A stretch of DNA of 43,316 nt from an uncultured beta proteobacterium (GTDB taxonomy: Bacteria > Pseudomonadota > Gammaproteobacteria > Burkholderiales > Burkholderiaceae_C), in assembly GCA_903930255.1 (NCBI GenBank), contig CAIYYA010000293.1, positions 1 through 43,316 of the forward strand, in the 5' to 3' direction. Below, in pieces: positions 33,952 through 42,804 of this stretch. The notes below the pieces were generated by a model. The model saw only the letters and a list, made by a program, of their open reading frames with translations, was not told the origin of the DNA and ran no database searches. Every line of letters starts with the position of its first letter. Within the stretch, counting starts at the first letter, position 1. Both the position numbers and the translations under genes were made by a program.

Positions 33952-34416
33952 CTACAGCGTTACGTCTTTGCCTTGTTCTGCGCCTTCAGGCCAGTCATGA
34001 ATGTAGGCTTTGAGCATTTTGTTTTCAAAATTTTGGCTGTCCACCACGGCACGTGCCACGTCGTGAAAGCTGATCACGCCCATGAGCATCTTATTGTTCA
34101 TAACGGGCATGTAGCGGGCATGACGGTCGAGCATCATGCGGCGCACTTCATCCATATCGGTTTCTGTCGTGCAAGTCAGGGGCGAATCATCCATGGCCGT
34201 TCGCACAATGGTGTTCACAATACTTCCACCCGTTTTAACCAACACCTGAGTCAATTCACGCACCGTCAGCATGCCCACCAATTCGCCATGCTCCATGACA
34301 ACCAAAGAGCCAATGTCACGCTCGGACATGAGTTTGAGCGCATTTATCAATAATTCATCGGGCGTGGCCGTAAAAAGGGTGCCACCCTTGATGCGCAAAA
34401 TATCACTGACTTTCAT
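33952..34416 (-). CDS. Tandem CBS-domain protein
   Basis: 154 residues from the ATG at 34416 (GAGGA site); an upstream extension is unsupported. Two CBS motifs are seen: residues about 8-65 (PDELLINALKLMSERDIGSL, VVMEHGELVGMLTVREL) and about 75-135 (DMDEVRRMMLDRHARYMPVM, NNKMLMGVISFHDVARAV). Stand-alone CBS pairs bind adenosine nucleotides and act as energy sensors; the partner is not known. It is divergent from the sulfhydrylase gene across 154 nt. Similar short CBS proteins are common in Burkholderiales. Confidence 0.9.
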   Translation of the reverse strand: MKVSDILRIKGGTLFTATPDELLINALKLMSERDIGSLVVMEHGELVGMLTVRELTQVLVKTGGSIVNTIVRTAMDDSPLTCTTETDMDEVRRMMLDRHARYMPVMNNKMLMGVISFHDVARAVVDSQNFENKMLKAYIHDWPEGAEQGKDVTL

Positions 34417-34570
34417 AGTGTTCCTCTTAGTGGTTTGGCAACCGTCCATCGATTGCAATGCTTGAAATATAGCCCACAATCGCTGCTTTTGATCAAGGGA
34501 TTTCCATCATGTTGCCCTGCTTTGAATAAAAATGCTGCCCTGATCACCCACACAATCTTGAAAGGTTCAC

Positions 34571-35866
34571 ATGCCCGGTTACGCTGACCCCGGTTTTGAC
34601 ACCCTCTGCCTTCACGCAGGAGCGGCCCCTGACCCTGCCACCGGGGCACGCGCGGTGCCGATTCACCTCACCACCTCGTTTGTTTTTGAATCGAGCGAGC
34701 ATGCCCAGTCGCTTTTTAACCTGGAGCGAGCCGGCCATGTTTACAGCCGCATCAGCAACCCGACCAACGCCGTGCTGGAGCAGCGCATTGCAGCACTTGA
34801 AGGCGGCATTGGCGCCATCAGCTGCGCCAGCGGCCAAGCCGCACTGCACCTGAGCATTGCCACCCTGATGGGCGCTGGCAGCCACATCGTGGCAAGCACC
34901 GCGCTGTATGGCGGCAGCCAGAACCTGCTGCACTACACCCTGAGCCGTTTCGGGATTGAAACCACCTTTGTCAAACCGGGCGACATCGATGGCTGGCGCG
35001 CAGCCGTGCGACCCAACAGCAAATTATTTTTTGGCGAAAGTGTCGGCAATCCGGGGCTCGATGTGCTTGACATCCCCACCGTGTCAGCCATCGCCCATGA
35101 AGCGGGCGTGCCCTTGCTGGTCGATTCGACCTTGACCACACCTTGGTTGATGAAACCATTTGAGCTGGGCGCCGACCTGGTCTATCACTCGGCAACCAAG
35201 TTTTTGAGCGGCCACGGCACCGTGATAGGCGGCTTGGTGGTTGATGGTGGCAGCTTTGACTGGGACCAATCCGGCAAATTTGCCGAGTTGAGCCAAGCCT
35301 ACGATGGCTTTCACAACATGGTGTTCAGCGAGGAATCCACCGTAGGCGCCTTTTTGTTGCGCGCCCGGCGCGAAGGTCTGCGCGACTTTGGCGCCTGCAT
35401 GAGCCCGCACTCGGCTTGGCTGATTCTGCAGGGCATTGAAACCCTCTCGCTGCGCATGGCCAGGCACATGAGCAACACGCAAAAAGTGGTGGCATTTTTG
35501 GCTGCCCAGCCATTTGTAGCGCGCGTTGGGCACCCCCTGCTCGAAAGCCACAGTAGCCACGCGCTGGCAGCCAAACTGCTGCCGCGTGGCGCGGGTTCGG
35601 TCTTCAGCTTTGACCTTAAAGGCAGCCGTGAGCAAGGCAAAAAATTTGTCGAAACCCTCAAAGTCTTCAGCCATTTGGCCAATGTGGGCGACTGTCGCAG
35701 CTTGGTGATTCATCCGGCCAGCACCACTCATTTCCGCATGAACGATGCCGCGCTGGCCGCCGGGGGCATCACCCAGGGAACGATTCGCTTGTCGATCGGG
35801 CTGGAAGACGCAGACGATTTGATCGACGACCTGAAGCGTGCACTGAAAGCCGCTGAGAAGGCCTGA
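34571..35866 (+). CDS. O-acetylhomoserine (or O-succinylhomoserine) sulfhydrylase
   Basis: 431 residues, the length of the MetY/MetZ group. This PLP enzyme of the Cys/Met metabolism family makes homocysteine from acylated homoserine and sulfide. The start FDTLCLHAGAAPDPATGARA, YSRISNPTNAVLEQRIAALE, SASGQAAL-type loop (SCASGQAALHLS) and the PLP lysine in YHSATKFLSGHG are all present. TQGTIRLSIGLEDADDLIDD closes the protein. The length and the HAG.PDP.TGA opening favour MetY (acetylhomoserine) over MetZ; I keep both open. An AAAGG site precedes the ATG. No SAM or SAH riboswitch was recognised in the 154-nt upstream region. Confidence 0.92.
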   Translation: MPGYADPGFDTLCLHAGAAPDPATGARAVPIHLTTSFVFESSEHAQSLFNLERAGHVYSRISNPTNAVLEQRIAALEGGIGAISCASGQAALHLSIATLMGAGSHIVASTALYGGSQNLLHYTLSRFGIETTFVKPGDIDGWRAAVRPNSKLFFGESVGNPGLDVLDIPTVSAIAHEAGVPLLVDSTLTTPWLMKPFELGADLVYHSATKFLSGHGTVIGGLVVDGGSFDWDQSGKFAELSQAYDGFHNMVFSEESTVGAFLLRARREGLRDFGACMSPHSAWLILQGIETLSLRMARHMSNTQKVVAFLAAQPFVARVGHPLLESHSSHALAAKLLPRGAGSVFSFDLKGSREQGKKFVETLKVFSHLANVGDCRSLVIHPASTTHFRMNDAALAAGGITQGTIRLSIGLEDADDLIDDLKRALKAAEKA

Positions 35867-35881
35867 TTACTATTAAATCAA

Positions 35882-35924
35882 GAGCTGCTCACGCTTTATT
35901 CATAAGCGTCAGAGGCCATTTTTA
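35882..35924 (+). repeat. 43-nt dispersed repeat, intergenic copy (possible terminator hairpin)
   Basis: ACGCTT (35891-35896) pairs with AAGCGT (35904-35909) as a short stem. AGAGGCCATTTTTA follows, so a T-rich tail is present after a spacer. It lies 15 nt after the sulfhydrylase stop with an AT-rich left flank (CTATTAAATC). This is the reference copy for those inside gluQ and trmB. Similar elements are, as I recall, numerous in Comamonadaceae genomes. Confidence 0.75.
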
Positions 35925-35950
35925 TACAAACTATTCACCCCGAGTACCGT

Positions 35951-36772
35951 ATGTATTTCACCGTCAATCACACTAAAACCTATTGCTACACCGGTGGCAA
36001 GCCCTTTGATACGGCCAAGCCTACAGCCATTTTTATCCACGGGGTACTGAACGACCACAGTGTTTGGATTTTGCAAACGCGCTACCTGGCTCACCACGGC
36101 TGGAACGTGTTGGCTCTGGATTTACCCGGCCACTGCCGCAGTGAAGGAGAGCCTCCCGCCAGCGTAGAAGCCGCTGCCGACTTTATTGTGGCCTTGATGA
36201 ACGCCGCGGGTCTTGAAAAAGCTGCACTCATCGGCCATAGCTTTGGCTCGCTGATTGCGCTTGAAGCCGCGGCCCTTGCACCCGCGCGTATCAGCCAGCT
36301 GGTGCTGGTGGGCACGGCTTTTCCGATGCGGGTCTCGCCAGCGCTGCTCGAAGCTTCGGTCAGTGCGCCCATGAAAGCGCTTGAAATGGTCAACATTTTT
36401 TCGCGTTCGACACTGGCCCCACCGCCCTCGGCCATGGGGCCAGGCACCTGGGTTTATGGTGCGTCAATGGCACTGGGGCGGCGCGTGCTGGCCAGCAACC
36501 CCAAGGTGAATGTGTTTTATACCGGCTTTAAAGCCTGCGATAGCTACCAAAATGGCGAACAAGCCATGACGCAGGTCAACTGCCCTACTCTTTTTGTCTT
36601 GGGCAGCCAAGACCAGATGACGCCCCCCAAAGCCGCGTTGGGTTTGGTCAAGCTGGCCAAGTTTGCCAAAGTGGTCTATTTGCCAGGCGGTCACCACCAG
36701 ATGAACGAAACGCCCGAGGAAATGCTGGCAGCATTGACCGGGTTTTTAACTTCTAAGCAATCAATTTCATAG
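35951..36772 (+). CDS. Alpha/beta hydrolase
   Basis: 273 residues, cytoplasmic by lack of signal. The oxyanion strand is AIFIHGVLNDHSVW, the nucleophile elbow ALIGHSFGSLIALEAA (GHSFG, Ser about residue 97), the acid in LGSQDQMTPP (Asp about 219) and the base in YLPGGHHQMNETPEEML (His). The catalytic triad is thus complete. The substrate cannot be told; esterase and haloalkane- or meta-cleavage-type hydrolases share this fold. Its stop shares the bases TCATAG with the stop of the convergent YihY gene, so the two frames overlap by 6 nt and no terminator fits between them. Confidence 0.9.
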   Translation: MYFTVNHTKTYCYTGGKPFDTAKPTAIFIHGVLNDHSVWILQTRYLAHHGWNVLALDLPGHCRSEGEPPASVEAAADFIVALMNAAGLEKAALIGHSFGSLIALEAAALAPARISQLVLVGTAFPMRVSPALLEASVSAPMKALEMVNIFSRSTLAPPPSAMGPGTWVYGASMALGRRVLASNPKVNVFYTGFKACDSYQNGEQAMTQVNCPTLFVLGSQDQMTPPKAALGLVKLAKFAKVVYLPGGHHQMNETPEEMLAALTGFLTSKQSIS

Positions 36773-38026
36773 CGCGTCACGCATGATCATCTTGCTCCAG
36801 AGCCCTTTTTCCCATAAATTTTTAGTGCTGAGTTCGTGCTGCAAAAGCAAGGCATTGAACAGCGGCGCCAGGGGCGTGGCGTCGGGGTTGGCTAACAACA
36901 CAAAACGCGCAGCCTCGTCGCCCAGCTCCTCTTGCAGCTGACCGATCCAGTCCATCTCGCAGAGAGTTTCCAGAACCGGCTCAAGCTGCAGCGCATCCAC
37001 CTGCAACCGTTCAGTCAGTTGCACCATCGTTAATCCCTGCGGTGCAGCACCACGCACCCGATCGAGCTGCTGCAGTGTTTCGAGCGCCAGCAAAAACTGC
37101 CAGCCATGGGCACGCGCGCGGCGCGGCACACCCGAGAGCAAGCTGGGCAAATACGCCGTGATTACTGCGCCCCACAAGACGATGACCCAGGCCAGATAAA
37201 TCCACACCAGCAAAATCGGCACGGTAGCAAAGGCACCATACAACACCGAGTAAGTTGGCACCTGGTTTAAATAAATCACCAGCAATTTTTTGGCTACTTC
37301 AAAACCAGCCGAAACAAACAAGCCCCCCACCCAGGCATGCGCCCAGCGCACCCGGATGTTAGGGACGTAGTGAAACAACGCCGCCATGCCGCCTGCCATC
37401 ATGAAAAATTGCAACACATCGAGCAACAACTGCACGCCCCCAGGCATGGCTCCGACAATGCCTTTGGATGCAGAAACAGCATAGGAAGTCAGCGTCAGAC
37501 TAACCCCAAGCAGCAACGGCCCGAGCGTCATGGCTGCCCAATACACCAGCACACGTTGCCCCAGAGGTCGCAATTTGCGCACGCGCCAAATGTCGTTGAG
37601 CGTGCGGTCAATAATCAACACCAGCATGGATGCCGTGACCAGCAAGATCACCACACCGGCACTGCCAAGTTTGCTGGCTTTGCCAGAAAAGCGCGTTAAA
37701 TAACTCAAAACCTGGCGCGCAATGCTGTCGGGCACCAAGCTTTCGAGCAGCCACTTTTGCAACACATCTTGAAACTTGGCAAACATCGGAAACGCGGTAA
37801 ACACTGCCAGCGCCACCGTCATCAAAGGAACCAGGGCAATGATGGTGGTGAAGGTCAGGCTGCCGGCAGTGATCCCCAAGCGGTCTTGGGTGAAGCGTTC
37901 GCGCAGTGTATGGGCGGTGTTTTTCCAGGGAAAATGTGTCAAAGTAAGCCAAAAAAGCGACAGCCGCTCACGCCATGTTTTCTTGCCTGGCATGTCTGAT
38001 TCCACTTGAAGTTTCGGTAAATTCAT
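36767..38026 (-). CDS. YihY/BrkB family membrane protein
   Basis: 419 residues from the ATG at 38026; a later ATG at 37993 is possible. The six-helix YihY/virulence factor BrkB domain spans about residues 30-300: FTQDRLGITAGSLTFTTIIA, LVPLMTV, LLVTASMLVLIIDRTLNDIW and AFATVPILLVWIYLAWVIVL, with WGAVITAY at its end. A soluble C-terminal domain of about 110 residues (TLQQLDRVRGAAPQGLTMVQ, LTERLQVD) looks like a winged helix, as in longer proteobacterial members. Family members are suggested flippases or transporters; function is unproven, and the old name RNase BN for E. coli YihY was an error. It is divergent from the DUF2069 gene with 57 nt between starts. Confidence 0.92.
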   Translation of the reverse strand: MNLPKLQVESDMPGKKTWRERLSLFWLTLTHFPWKNTAHTLRERFTQDRLGITAGSLTFTTIIALVPLMTVALAVFTAFPMFAKFQDVLQKWLLESLVPDSIARQVLSYLTRFSGKASKLGSAGVVILLVTASMLVLIIDRTLNDIWRVRKLRPLGQRVLVYWAAMTLGPLLLGVSLTLTSYAVSASKGIVGAMPGGVQLLLDVLQFFMMAGGMAALFHYVPNIRVRWAHAWVGGLFVSAGFEVAKKLLVIYLNQVPTYSVLYGAFATVPILLVWIYLAWVIVLWGAVITAYLPSLLSGVPRRARAHGWQFLLALETLQQLDRVRGAAPQGLTMVQLTERLQVDALQLEPVLETLCEMDWIGQLQEELGDEAARFVLLANPDATPLAPLFNALLLQHELSTKNLWEKGLWSKMIMRDAL

Positions 38027-38083
38027 GGCCGCTATGATGCCACTGTCACAAACCGCCCCAAAAACAGACTGGTCCAAGCACCC

Positions 38084-38485
38084 ATGCAGCCCACATCTTT
38101 CGTCAATAACACCCGTATTCTTGCTGTTGGCAGCCTGCTGGGGCTGATCATTCTGGGCTTGATGTGGGAGATTTTTCTGGCCCCACTGCGTCCAGGTGGC
38201 TCTTGGCTGGTGCTTAAAGTGTTGCCGCTGTGCGTGCCCCTGGTGGGGCTGCTAAAAAACCGCATGTACACCTACCGCTGGGTGAGTCTGCTGGTGTGGC
38301 TGTATTTCACCGAAGGAGCGGTTCGCGCCTATAGCGACAAAGCGCCCAGTAATTATTTGGCCATGATCGAATTGGTGCTCTGTTTGCTGCTGTTTGTTGC
38401 CTGTGCACTGCATGTGCGGCTGCGCCTGAAAAATGCAAAACCACCACCTGTTGAACCCGAACACCATGCAAACGCTCCTCACTAA
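38084..38485 (+). CDS. DUF2069 family membrane protein
   Basis: 133 residues with about four transmembrane helices (12-32, 41-57, 65-78, 92-112). Family-like segments are LLGLIILGLMWEIFLAP, VLPLCVPLVGLLKNRMYTYR and WVSLLVWLYFTEGAVRAYSD. DUF2069 proteins are small inner membrane proteins of proteobacteria with no known function. The tail overlaps the next gene by 20 nt, implying coupled translation. Confidence 0.9.
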   Translation: MQPTSFVNNTRILAVGSLLGLIILGLMWEIFLAPLRPGGSWLVLKVLPLCVPLVGLLKNRMYTYRWVSLLVWLYFTEGAVRAYSDKAPSNYLAMIELVLCLLLFVACALHVRLRLKNAKPPPVEPEHHANAPH

Positions 38486-39899
38486 GCTGCGAAATATCGT
38501 CGGCGCTGCCCATGTTTTGACCGAAGGCGACCTGAGCGCCTGGGAGCAAGACTGGCGCAAACGCTCAGCAGGCAAAGCGCTGGCCGTGGTACGCCCAGGC
38601 AGCACCAACGAAGTGGCACAGGTGGTCAAAACCTGCGCTGATTTTTTGACAAACAACCCGCACAGCGCGATCAGCCTGGTGCCCCAAGGCGGTAACACCG
38701 GCTTGGTGGTGGGCTCTACACCCGATGCGTCGGGTCAGCAGATTGTGCTGAGCCTGCAACGCATGAATAGCGTGCGACGCGTTGATGGCGCCAACCTGAC
38801 CCTGACCGCTGAGGCGGGCTGTATTTTGCAAACCCTGCAAGAACGCGCCCATGCCGAGGACTTTTTGTTCCCACTGAGCTTGGCAGCCGAAGGCTCTTGC
38901 ACCCTTGGCGGTAACTTGGGCAGCAATGCTGGTGGCACCCAAGTGTTGCGTTTTGGCAATGCACGTGAGCTTTGCCTAGGGCTGGAAGTTGTCACCGCAC
39001 AAGGCGATATCTGGCACGGTTTAAGTGGCTTGCGCAAAGACAACACCGGCTACGACCTGCGTAACCTGTTCATTGGTTCCGAAGGCACGCTGGGCATCAT
39101 CACCGCGGCAACCATGAAGCTCTACCCCCTTCCCTCTGCGCAACTGACCGCTTGGGCAGCACTGCCCTCGCTTGAAGCCGCAGTGACACTGCTGGGGCTG
39201 GCGCAGCGCCAGTTGGGTGCTGGCCTGACCGGTTTTGAGCTGATGGGGCAATTTGCCCTGAGCCTGGTGGACAAGCACTTTAAACACCTGCGGGTGCCAC
39301 TTTTTGCCGACTGGCCATTTTGTGTGCTGCTGGAGCTCTCTGACAACCAGTCTGAACCCGATGCGCGCGACCTATTCGAGCAACTGCTGCAAGACGCTAT
39401 GGCAAACGGCTGCGTGGCCGATGCGATCATTGCAGAAAGTCTGGAGCAAGCCCAAACCCTCTGGCAGATTCGCGAAAGCATCTCGCTGGCGCAAGTCGAA
39501 GAAGGCCTAAACATCAAGCACGACATCTCTGTGCCGGTGTCGGCCATCGCTGAATTTGTCAAAGTGACCGATACCATGCTGCAAAACGCCCTGCCCGGCG
39601 TGCGGCTGGTTAATTTTGGCCACCTGGGCGATGGCAACCTGCACTACAACGTTCAGGCTCCGGCGGATGACGATGCGGCCGCTTTTTTGCGTGAGCACGA
39701 AGCGCCAGTGAACCGCATCGTGTTCGACTCCGTGCTGCAGTTTGGTGGCTCAATCTCGGCCGAACATGGTATCGGTAGCCTGAAAGTTGAGCATCTGGCG
39801 CATTACAAATCAGCCACAGCTTTAGGCTTGATGCGTGCCATCAAAAAAGCGCTGGATCCGCAAAACCTGATGAATCCAGGGCGGGTTCTACGCATCTGA
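38466..39899 (+). CDS. FAD-linked oxidase, D-2-hydroxyacid dehydrogenase type
   Basis: 477 residues from the ATG at 38466; a start 33 nt earlier is less likely. The FAD-binding PCMH domain contains VPQGGNTGLVVGS and GNLGSNAGGTQVLRFGN. The C-terminal oxidase domain contains VNFGHLGDGNLHYNVQAP, SAEHGIGSLKVEHLAHYK and PQNLMNPGRVL. This is the D-2-hydroxyglutarate/D-lactate dehydrogenase pattern, in which His residues of the GHLGDGN and EHGIG motifs help bind metal and substrate. It oxidises a 2-hydroxyacid to the 2-oxoacid; the exact substrate is open. Confidence 0.9.
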   Translation: MQTLLTKLRNIVGAAHVLTEGDLSAWEQDWRKRSAGKALAVVRPGSTNEVAQVVKTCADFLTNNPHSAISLVPQGGNTGLVVGSTPDASGQQIVLSLQRMNSVRRVDGANLTLTAEAGCILQTLQERAHAEDFLFPLSLAAEGSCTLGGNLGSNAGGTQVLRFGNARELCLGLEVVTAQGDIWHGLSGLRKDNTGYDLRNLFIGSEGTLGIITAATMKLYPLPSAQLTAWAALPSLEAAVTLLGLAQRQLGAGLTGFELMGQFALSLVDKHFKHLRVPLFADWPFCVLLELSDNQSEPDARDLFEQLLQDAMANGCVADAIIAESLEQAQTLWQIRESISLAQVEEGLNIKHDISVPVSAIAEFVKVTDTMLQNALPGVRLVNFGHLGDGNLHYNVQAPADDDAAAFLREHEAPVNRIVFDSVLQFGGSISAEHGIGSLKVEHLAHYKSATALGLMRAIKKALDPQNLMNPGRVLRI

Positions 39900-40039
39900 G
39901 CTGCTGCGCTGGCAAGGTTGGCAAATACGAACAACCCGCAGCTTGTTCTACTCAGCATCCCACCCGCGCGCACAGGCAAGCCCTAGACGGAAAGTCCCTA
40001 TAAATTAAGGGTTTGCACCAGCTTTGCAACAATTCTCCG

Positions 40040-41515
40040 ATGAATCCAGTTTGCCACACCCTGCCTCCTAGTCAGATCAGTCTGCACTGGCGTCATAGCT
40101 TTGCCGCTTTGGGGACGGACTTTTACGCTGAGCTGAGCCCGGAGTCTCTTGAAGCGCCGTATTGGGTGGGACGCAGCCCAACTGTGGCAAATTTGCTCGA
40201 GCTCAACACCAGTCAGTTTGCGTCGGATGAACTGCTGCAGGCCTTCAGTGGCAACCAGCAGTTGCCTGGCAGTCGTCCGCTGGCCAGTGTCTATAGCGGG
40301 CACCAGTTTGGCCAATGGGCCGGGCAACTCGGCGATGGGCGTGCCTTATTGCTGGGTGAAACCAATGGTCTGGAAATTCAACTCAAGGGCGCTGGTCTCA
40401 CGCCATACTCACGCCGTGGCGATGGGCGCGCCGTGCTGCGCTCAAGCATTCGCGAATTTCTGTGCAGTGAGGCCATGCATTCACTGGGTGTGCCCACCAC
40501 ACGCGCTTTGTGCGTGACCGGTTCAGACGACGAAGTTTGGCGCGAAACCCCCGAAACCGCTGCAGTGGTAACCCGGGTGGCGCCTAGTTTTATACGTTTT
40601 GGCCACTTCGAGCACTTCGCAGCCAAGAACCAGCTCAAGCAGCTGAAAATCTTGGCTGATTACGTCATCGACCGGTTTTACCCAGAATGTCGAAGCAAGC
40701 CAAAATTTGCCGATAACGCCTATGCTGCTCTGCTTGAAAAAGTGAGTGAACGCACTGCCGTGATGGTGGCGCATTGGCAGGCCGTGGGCTTTTGCCACGG
40801 GGTCATGAACACCGACAACATGAGTATTTTGGGGCTGACCATTGACTACGGTCCATTTCAGTTTCTCGACAGCTACAACCCGCTGCACATCTGCAACCAC
40901 AGCGACACTCAGGGTCGCTACGCCTTTGCGCGCCAGCCTAACGTGGCTTATTGGAACCTGCATTGCCTGGGTCAAGCGCTGTTACCGCTGATTGGTGAGC
41001 CGCAGATGGCGATGGCAGCACTTGAATCCTTTAAAACGCTGATGCCGAAAACGCTACACCGTTTGATGTGTGCCAAACTGGGTTTGCCTGAAGCATCGGT
41101 GACGCAGTCTTTCATCGACGACCTGCTGGCAGCGCTGGCGCAAGATCAGGTGGACTACACCATTTTTTGGCGCAGGCTCAGCCATGCGCAACTGGACGGC
41201 AACACCGAACCGGTGCGCGAGCTGTTTATCAACAGCATTGCTTGGGACGCCTGGATGCTACGTTATTCAGAGCTATTGGCGCTTTCTGATCGGGCGCTTG
41301 CGGCTGATTTAATGCTCAAAACAAACCCCAAATTTGTGCTGCGCAATTACCTATGCCAAGATGTCATTGAAATGGCCAAGCATAAAGATTTTTCGGGGGT
41401 AGCAGATTTATTGGATGTCGTCACCCATCCTTTTGCCGAACATCCGACAAGAGCAGCCTGGGCTGGTTTTGTTCCCGACTGGGCCAGCCAGATAGAAATC
41501 AGTTGCAGTTCTTGA
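40040..41515 (+). CDS. selO: Protein adenylyltransferase SelO (YdiU/UPF0061)
   Basis: 491 residues from the ATG at 40040. SelO is a pseudokinase-fold enzyme that transfers AMP from ATP to hydroxyl side chains of proteins involved in redox balance. Conserved segments: [70 protein letters not shown] (metal-binding N and D) and [12 protein letters not shown]. The C terminus ends EISCSS, as in bacterial members that use Cys. msrB starts 11 nt downstream, a functional partner in oxidative stress. A possible -10 box TATAAAT lies about 40 nt upstream without a clear -35. Codons around 41270-41312 weakly resemble the dispersed repeat. Confidence 0.95.
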   Translation: MNPVCHTLPPSQISLHWRHSFAALGTDFYAELSPESLEAPYWVGRSPTVANLLELNTSQFASDELLQAFSGNQQLPGSRPLASVYSGHQFGQWAGQLGDGRALLLGETNGLEIQLKGAGLTPYSRRGDGRAVLRSSIREFLCSEAMHSLGVPTTRALCVTGSDDEVWRETPETAAVVTRVAPSFIRFGHFEHFAAKNQLKQLKILADYVIDRFYPECRSKPKFADNAYAALLEKVSERTAVMVAHWQAVGFCHGVMNTDNMSILGLTIDYGPFQFLDSYNPLHICNHSDTQGRYAFARQPNVAYWNLHCLGQALLPLIGEPQMAMAALESFKTLMPKTLHRLMCAKLGLPEASVTQSFIDDLLAALAQDQVDYTIFWRRLSHAQLDGNTEPVRELFINSIAWDAWMLRYSELLALSDRALAADLMLKTNPKFVLRNYLCQDVIEMAKHKDFSGVADLLDVVTHPFAEHPTRAAWAGFVPDWASQIEISCSS

Positions 41516-41526
41516 AGGGATACACC

Positions 41527-41934
41527 ATGACTTACCCGATCGAAAAAACAGATGCCCAATGGCGCGCAGAGCTGACAAGCCAACACGCCGAACCCGGAGC
41601 CTTTGAAGTGACCCGGCGCGCGGCAACCGAGCGTTCTTTCAGTGGAAAATATGCGGCACACTGGGCCGACGGCAGTTACCACTGCATCTGCTGCGGCCAC
41701 ACGCTGTTTGATTCAGCCAGCAAATTCGATGCACACTGCGGCTGGCCCAGCTTTTCGCAAGCGCGGCCAGGAGCCATTTTGGAAAAAACAGATCGCAGCC
41801 ACTTTATGACCCGGGTTGAAACGGTGTGCAGCCAATGCGGTGCGCACCTGGGTCATGTTTTTGATGATGGCCCCACGCCCACGGGTCTGCGCTACTGCAT
41901 GAACTCGGCCTCGTTAAAATTCAGCACTTCATGA
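41527..41934 (+). CDS. msrB: Peptide-methionine (R)-S-oxide reductase MsrB
   Basis: 135 residues. MsrB reduces methionine-R-sulfoxide in proteins. The four zinc Cys are in CICCGHTLF and [20 protein letters not shown] and [13 protein letters not shown] are conserved; the catalytic Cys is in RYCMNS, with the usual upstream residues SHFMTRVE. A further Cys in DAHCGWPS may act as the resolving residue, as in many two-Cys MsrBs. It has no signal peptide, so it is cytoplasmic. It starts 11 nt after selO and its stop overlaps yciB (ATGA). Confidence 0.96.
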   Translation: MTYPIEKTDAQWRAELTSQHAEPGAFEVTRRAATERSFSGKYAAHWADGSYHCICCGHTLFDSASKFDAHCGWPSFSQARPGAILEKTDRSHFMTRVETVCSQCGAHLGHVFDDGPTPTGLRYCMNSASLKFSTS

Positions 41935-42473
41935 AAATACTGATCGACTTTTTCCCCATAGCGCTATTTTTTGGCGCCTACAAGTTCTATGACATTTATG
42001 TCGGCACAGCCGTGCTGATGGCAGCCACGGTGCTGCAAATGGCCCTGATTTACCGCATTGACCACAAATTGCAGGCCATGCACAAAATCACGCTGGCGCT
42101 GGTGCTGGTTTTTGGCACCCTCACATTAGTCCTGCACGATGAACGTTTTATCAAATGGAAACCCACTGTCTTGTATGCCGCAATGGCGCTGGCGCTGGCG
42201 TTGGCCGTTTGGGTCTATAAAAAGAACTTTTTGAAAATGCTGCTGGGTAGCCAGCTCACATTGCCCGAACCGGTATGGATGCGCCTGAATATGGTGTGGG
42301 TGGTTTATTGCATCTTCATGGCCAGCATCAATGGCTACGTGGCCGCCTACTACAGCACTGAAGCCTGGGTCAATTTCAAGCTTTGGGGCTATGCCTTTCC
42401 ACTGGTTTTTATTGTTGGACAGGGTTTTTATATTTCACGCTACCTGACGCCTGATGCGTCCAAATCCTCATGA
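41931..42473 (+). CDS. yciB: Inner membrane intracellular septation protein A (YciB/IspZ)
   Basis: 180 residues with five to six membrane helices. The start [20 protein letters not shown] is the family signature, followed by [35 protein letters not shown] and [20 protein letters not shown]. YciB affects septation and cell envelope synthesis and interacts with elongation and division proteins in E. coli. A run of GCGCTGGC repeats near 42185 encodes an ALALALAV stretch in one helix. It overlaps msrB and bolA by 4 nt each, so all three are translated from one message. Confidence 0.95.
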   Translation: MKILIDFFPIALFFGAYKFYDIYVGTAVLMAATVLQMALIYRIDHKLQAMHKITLALVLVFGTLTLVLHDERFIKWKPTVLYAAMALALALAVWVYKKNFLKMLLGSQLTLPEPVWMRLNMVWVVYCIFMASINGYVAAYYSTEAWVNFKLWGYAFPLVFIVGQGFYISRYLTPDASKSS

Positions 42474-42760
42474 ACAACGATTTACCCTGCCCCACCGCCC
42501 AAGCACTGCAAAAGCAATTGCAGGATGTGCTGCAGCCCCTAGCATTGGAAGTGCTTGACGAAAGCCAGCAACACCACGGCCACGCCGGAGCGAATGGGAC
42601 TGGCTTTGGCACGCACTTTCGGGTGCGCATTACCGCACAACAATTTGTTGGCAAATCTGCCGTTACACGGCATCGGCTTGTGTATGATGCGTTGCAAAAA
42701 TTTATGTCCCAGGGCCTGCATGCACTGGCCATTGAGGCGCACGCACCAAGCACCAACTAA
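42470..42760 (+). CDS. BolA family protein
   Basis: 96 residues. The BolA fold is supported by [20 protein letters not shown], the [20 protein letters not shown] strand and [20 protein letters not shown]. BolA proteins pair with monothiol glutaredoxins and bind [2Fe-2S] clusters, and may control morphology or Fe-S supply. The His in [10 protein letters not shown] is the conserved ligand. The start overlaps the yciB stop by 4 nt. The PpiC-type gene follows after 44 nt. Confidence 0.93.
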   Translation: MNNDLPCPTAQALQKQLQDVLQPLALEVLDESQQHHGHAGANGTGFGTHFRVRITAQQFVGKSAVTRHRLVYDALQKFMSQGLHALAIEAHAPSTN

Positions 42761-42804
42761 ATCATTTCAACTTCACTTTTTTTATTTTTTCAAATGGGAA
42801 CCGC

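Noticed and set aside
34417..34570. Possible SAM or SAH riboswitch ahead of the sulfhydrylase gene.
   Set aside because: No recognisable conserved core or pseudoknot of a known class was found; GATCAAGGG and CCCTGATC are 44 nt apart and the pairing is imperfect.
39985..40020. CCCTATAAATTAAGGG ahead of selO as an operator or promoter.
   Set aside because: The arms are only four pairs and no -35 box matches the TATAAAT; too weak to annotate as a feature.
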